Source: Glandiceps talaboti
Taxonomy: Eukaryota; Hemichordata; Enteropneusta; Spengelidae
Direction of reading: 5' to 3'
DNA length: 64,000 bases
Assembly: GCF_964340395.1 (NCBI RefSeq)
Contig: NC_135554.1
Span: 4,346,975 to 4,410,974 of the forward strand
Positions 59,502-64,000 of this stretch are shown here, piece by piece. The translations under genes were made by a program, and so were the position numbers. Within the stretch, counting starts at the first letter, position 1. Every line of letters starts with the position of its first letter. Below the pieces are notes generated by a model. The model saw only the letters and a program-made list of their open reading frames with translations, was not told the origin of the DNA and ran no database searches.

Positions 59502-60628
59502 GGTGGTGGTGGTGGTGGTGGTTTTTTGTAGTTTTTTTTACAGGTTTTTACAAGTCAGCCATTATTATACACTCGGTTTAATCGTTACTTAGTTGTATTT
59601 TAAAAAAATAATTGCTTGGTTCCGTTTACCCGACCCTAGTTCTGCTTTTAATACATGACGGTGCACGAGTCTATATTACTGACTTGACTCTAAAGGGACA
59701 ATTGTCAGAATCGAGTCCCGCATGCAAGCAGGACTAACCCGACCCCACATAGCTTTTCGCTGCCGACTATTAGCTTTTTTTTACTTATGCGAGAGAAAAA
59801 AATAATAAAATCAACTGCAACTGGAACTTTTAAAATAAAAACACGTTTCGTAATTAGGTACAATAATACACTCGTAATATCGTACACTGTGAGGAGTGTT
59901 GCATAACCTGTGAATGTACTTTTTGAAGCTGTATACTCGATAAATAAAATAAAATTGATTTTTGCATCCACACTCAAAAAATCGCGCCCACAACGGCCAT
60001 CACGATTTCATCTGTTTCTGCACAGTTTAGGGACAATGTCAACCATGCATTGATTAACGCGTACAATGTCTAAAAAAGTATTGGTATTTTAACAATTTTC
60101 AATGCATATCTCGTCGTTGTCTGATCAAAAAATGATACTCCAGTTACAAGTACAATTTTAACATGGCAACATATTCAAAACCCAGGTTTCCCTCAACATT
60201 TAAATTTACCATTACGGATAATTTGACCACTATTTAACATATACAATTATTAGTAATTGACTAAATGCGTCTTTGGTTATTGTAATGATAAAAAAATGCC
60301 CATTTGCAGCTAGTGCAGGTTTAAATTCATTAAGTAAGCTCTCTTTTATGACAGTAAAACTTTGAACGCCTGATATACGTAAAGTAGTTGTAAACACGTG
60401 TTTATCATTCGCCATCCGCGAAGTAAATCGTTAGTGATACACGCAGAGGACGTTAAGAAATAATTCATGACGTCATAGAAGAATAATAGAATAAAAGAAT
60501 GCAAGACAAAAAAACCCTTTAGATGCGTTCCACGCTTTGGCTGATATCTGAACATTCGTTACTACAGAGCAGAGCATCACGCTGTGTACGTATCTCTGGA
60601 TGGTTTGTGTAAATACATACTTGTAATC
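58440..60628. other. Intergenic, divergent between the gamma-lyase and peptide genes
   Basis: Positions 58680-59300 are unusually GC-rich for the window, with repeated CCCCACCCCCT-GGGGCA or TCGGGCA words (58755, 58920, 58985). This looks like an old mobile element, and the open frames there show no domain. Positions 59464-59521 are a (GTT)n(GTG)n run. Positions 59595-59780 hold ATTGCTTGGTTCCGTTTACC, then CGACCCTAG, possibly another relative of the 1645/12876 repeat. Confidence 0.4.
60468..60475 (+). promoter_or_regulatory. Perfect CRE palindrome TGACGTCA upstream of the peptide gene
   Basis: TGACGTCA lies 154 bp before the start codon of the secreted-peptide gene, a usual distance for CREB/ATF-type sites. 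A GAATAAAAGA stretch near 60489 is the only TATA-like sequence seen. Occupancy is unproven. Confidence 0.35.
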
Positions 60629-63637
<3,009 letters not shown>

Positions 63638-63895
63638 ACTTAATATTTTAACAACATCGCATGGCCTAGTTTGACTGAAAGGTCAATAGACTGTCTCAAG
63701 GATATTGGATTTAGACCACACAGGATTCCAAGCATACTCGAATACATGAGACGACAGTCTGCATTTCATAAATATCTAGGATTCATAGTGATCATTCATC
63801 AATGTTTTAAAATTACTTTTAGGGCATGGTCACGCCCAGAAATAATTATTTGGCCATTGGCCATGCGTTATGTATATTTAGACTTTAAGGACGTC

Positions 63896-63901
63896 AATAA
63901 A
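63896..63901 (+). terminator. Polyadenylation signal AATAAA of the peptide gene
   Basis: AATAAA 259 nt after the stop codon of the 203-aa precursor, on the correct strand. The last 100 bases of the window continue with GC-richer, repeat-like sequence. Confidence 0.5.
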
Positions 63902-64000
63902 GCACACTGCATGGGGACTGACAGGCACTTCAATTTTGGCTAGAGGACTTGGCTTCGCGGGAAGTCAATGAACGAGGCACTATGCTGGGTGTTTGCCTTC

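Noticed and set aside
58759-59592. 277-codon plus-strand open frame
   Set aside because: It ends in a Val run made by the GTT/GTG microsatellite, no domain was recognised, and the overlapping minus-strand frames are equally open. It looks like element-derived GC-rich sequence.

Overview
The window is AT-rich nuclear DNA from an animal. It has spliced genes with GT-AG introns, 3'-UTR AATAAA signals, a LINE fragment, many MITE-like elements and an exceptional load of minisatellites. The genes are of ordinary metazoan type, and the transposon types and intron sizes suggest a non-vertebrate, probably marine invertebrate. The species cannot be named from this sequence.

Layout. (1) 1-37816, minus strand: the 5' half of an ANKRD13C orthologue. 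Four coding exons are spread over 36.6 kb and the 3' exons lie off the left edge. Introns 1 and 2 are filled with tandem arrays: 63 bp x ~70, 36 bp x ~237, 63 bp x 18, 40 bp x ~64 and 54 bp x 8. They also hold microsatellites, foldback elements and MITEs. (2) 38594-39940, plus strand: an intact GTF3C5 (TFIIIC subunit) with a single coding exon, divergent from ANKRD13C across a ~0.2-0.8 kb shared promoter region. (3) 39941-45159: intergenic, with a 39-bp and an 18-bp array and a frameshifted LINE reverse-transcriptase remnant. (4) 45160-58439, minus strand: a complete nine-exon PLP-dependent trans-sulfuration enzyme of the cystathionine gamma-lyase family. It was assembled by matching exon phases and predicts 407 aa. 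(5) 60629-63901, plus strand: a four-exon gene for a 203-aa secreted precursor. It holds a very basic amphipathic segment with dibasic and amidation-type processing signals between acidic segments, and is probably an undescribed antimicrobial or bioactive peptide precursor.

Most unusual points. (a) The peptide precursor looks like a helical antimicrobial peptide gene. (b) The gamma-lyase keeps the catalytic core but differs from human CTH at three substrate-specificity positions (E59, R119 and E339 in human numbering). (c) In this gene the exon 2 and exon 6 splice-donor junctions have been amplified into minisatellites, the exon 7 donor is duplicated once, and the last intron is an array of acceptor-like units. 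(d) A foldback element inside the same gene carries a copy of the exon 5 acceptor region. The genes are housekeeping or secretory neighbours with no sign of a shared pathway. All gene models are inferred from reading frames, splice sites and remembered family sequences; no transcript or database evidence was available.
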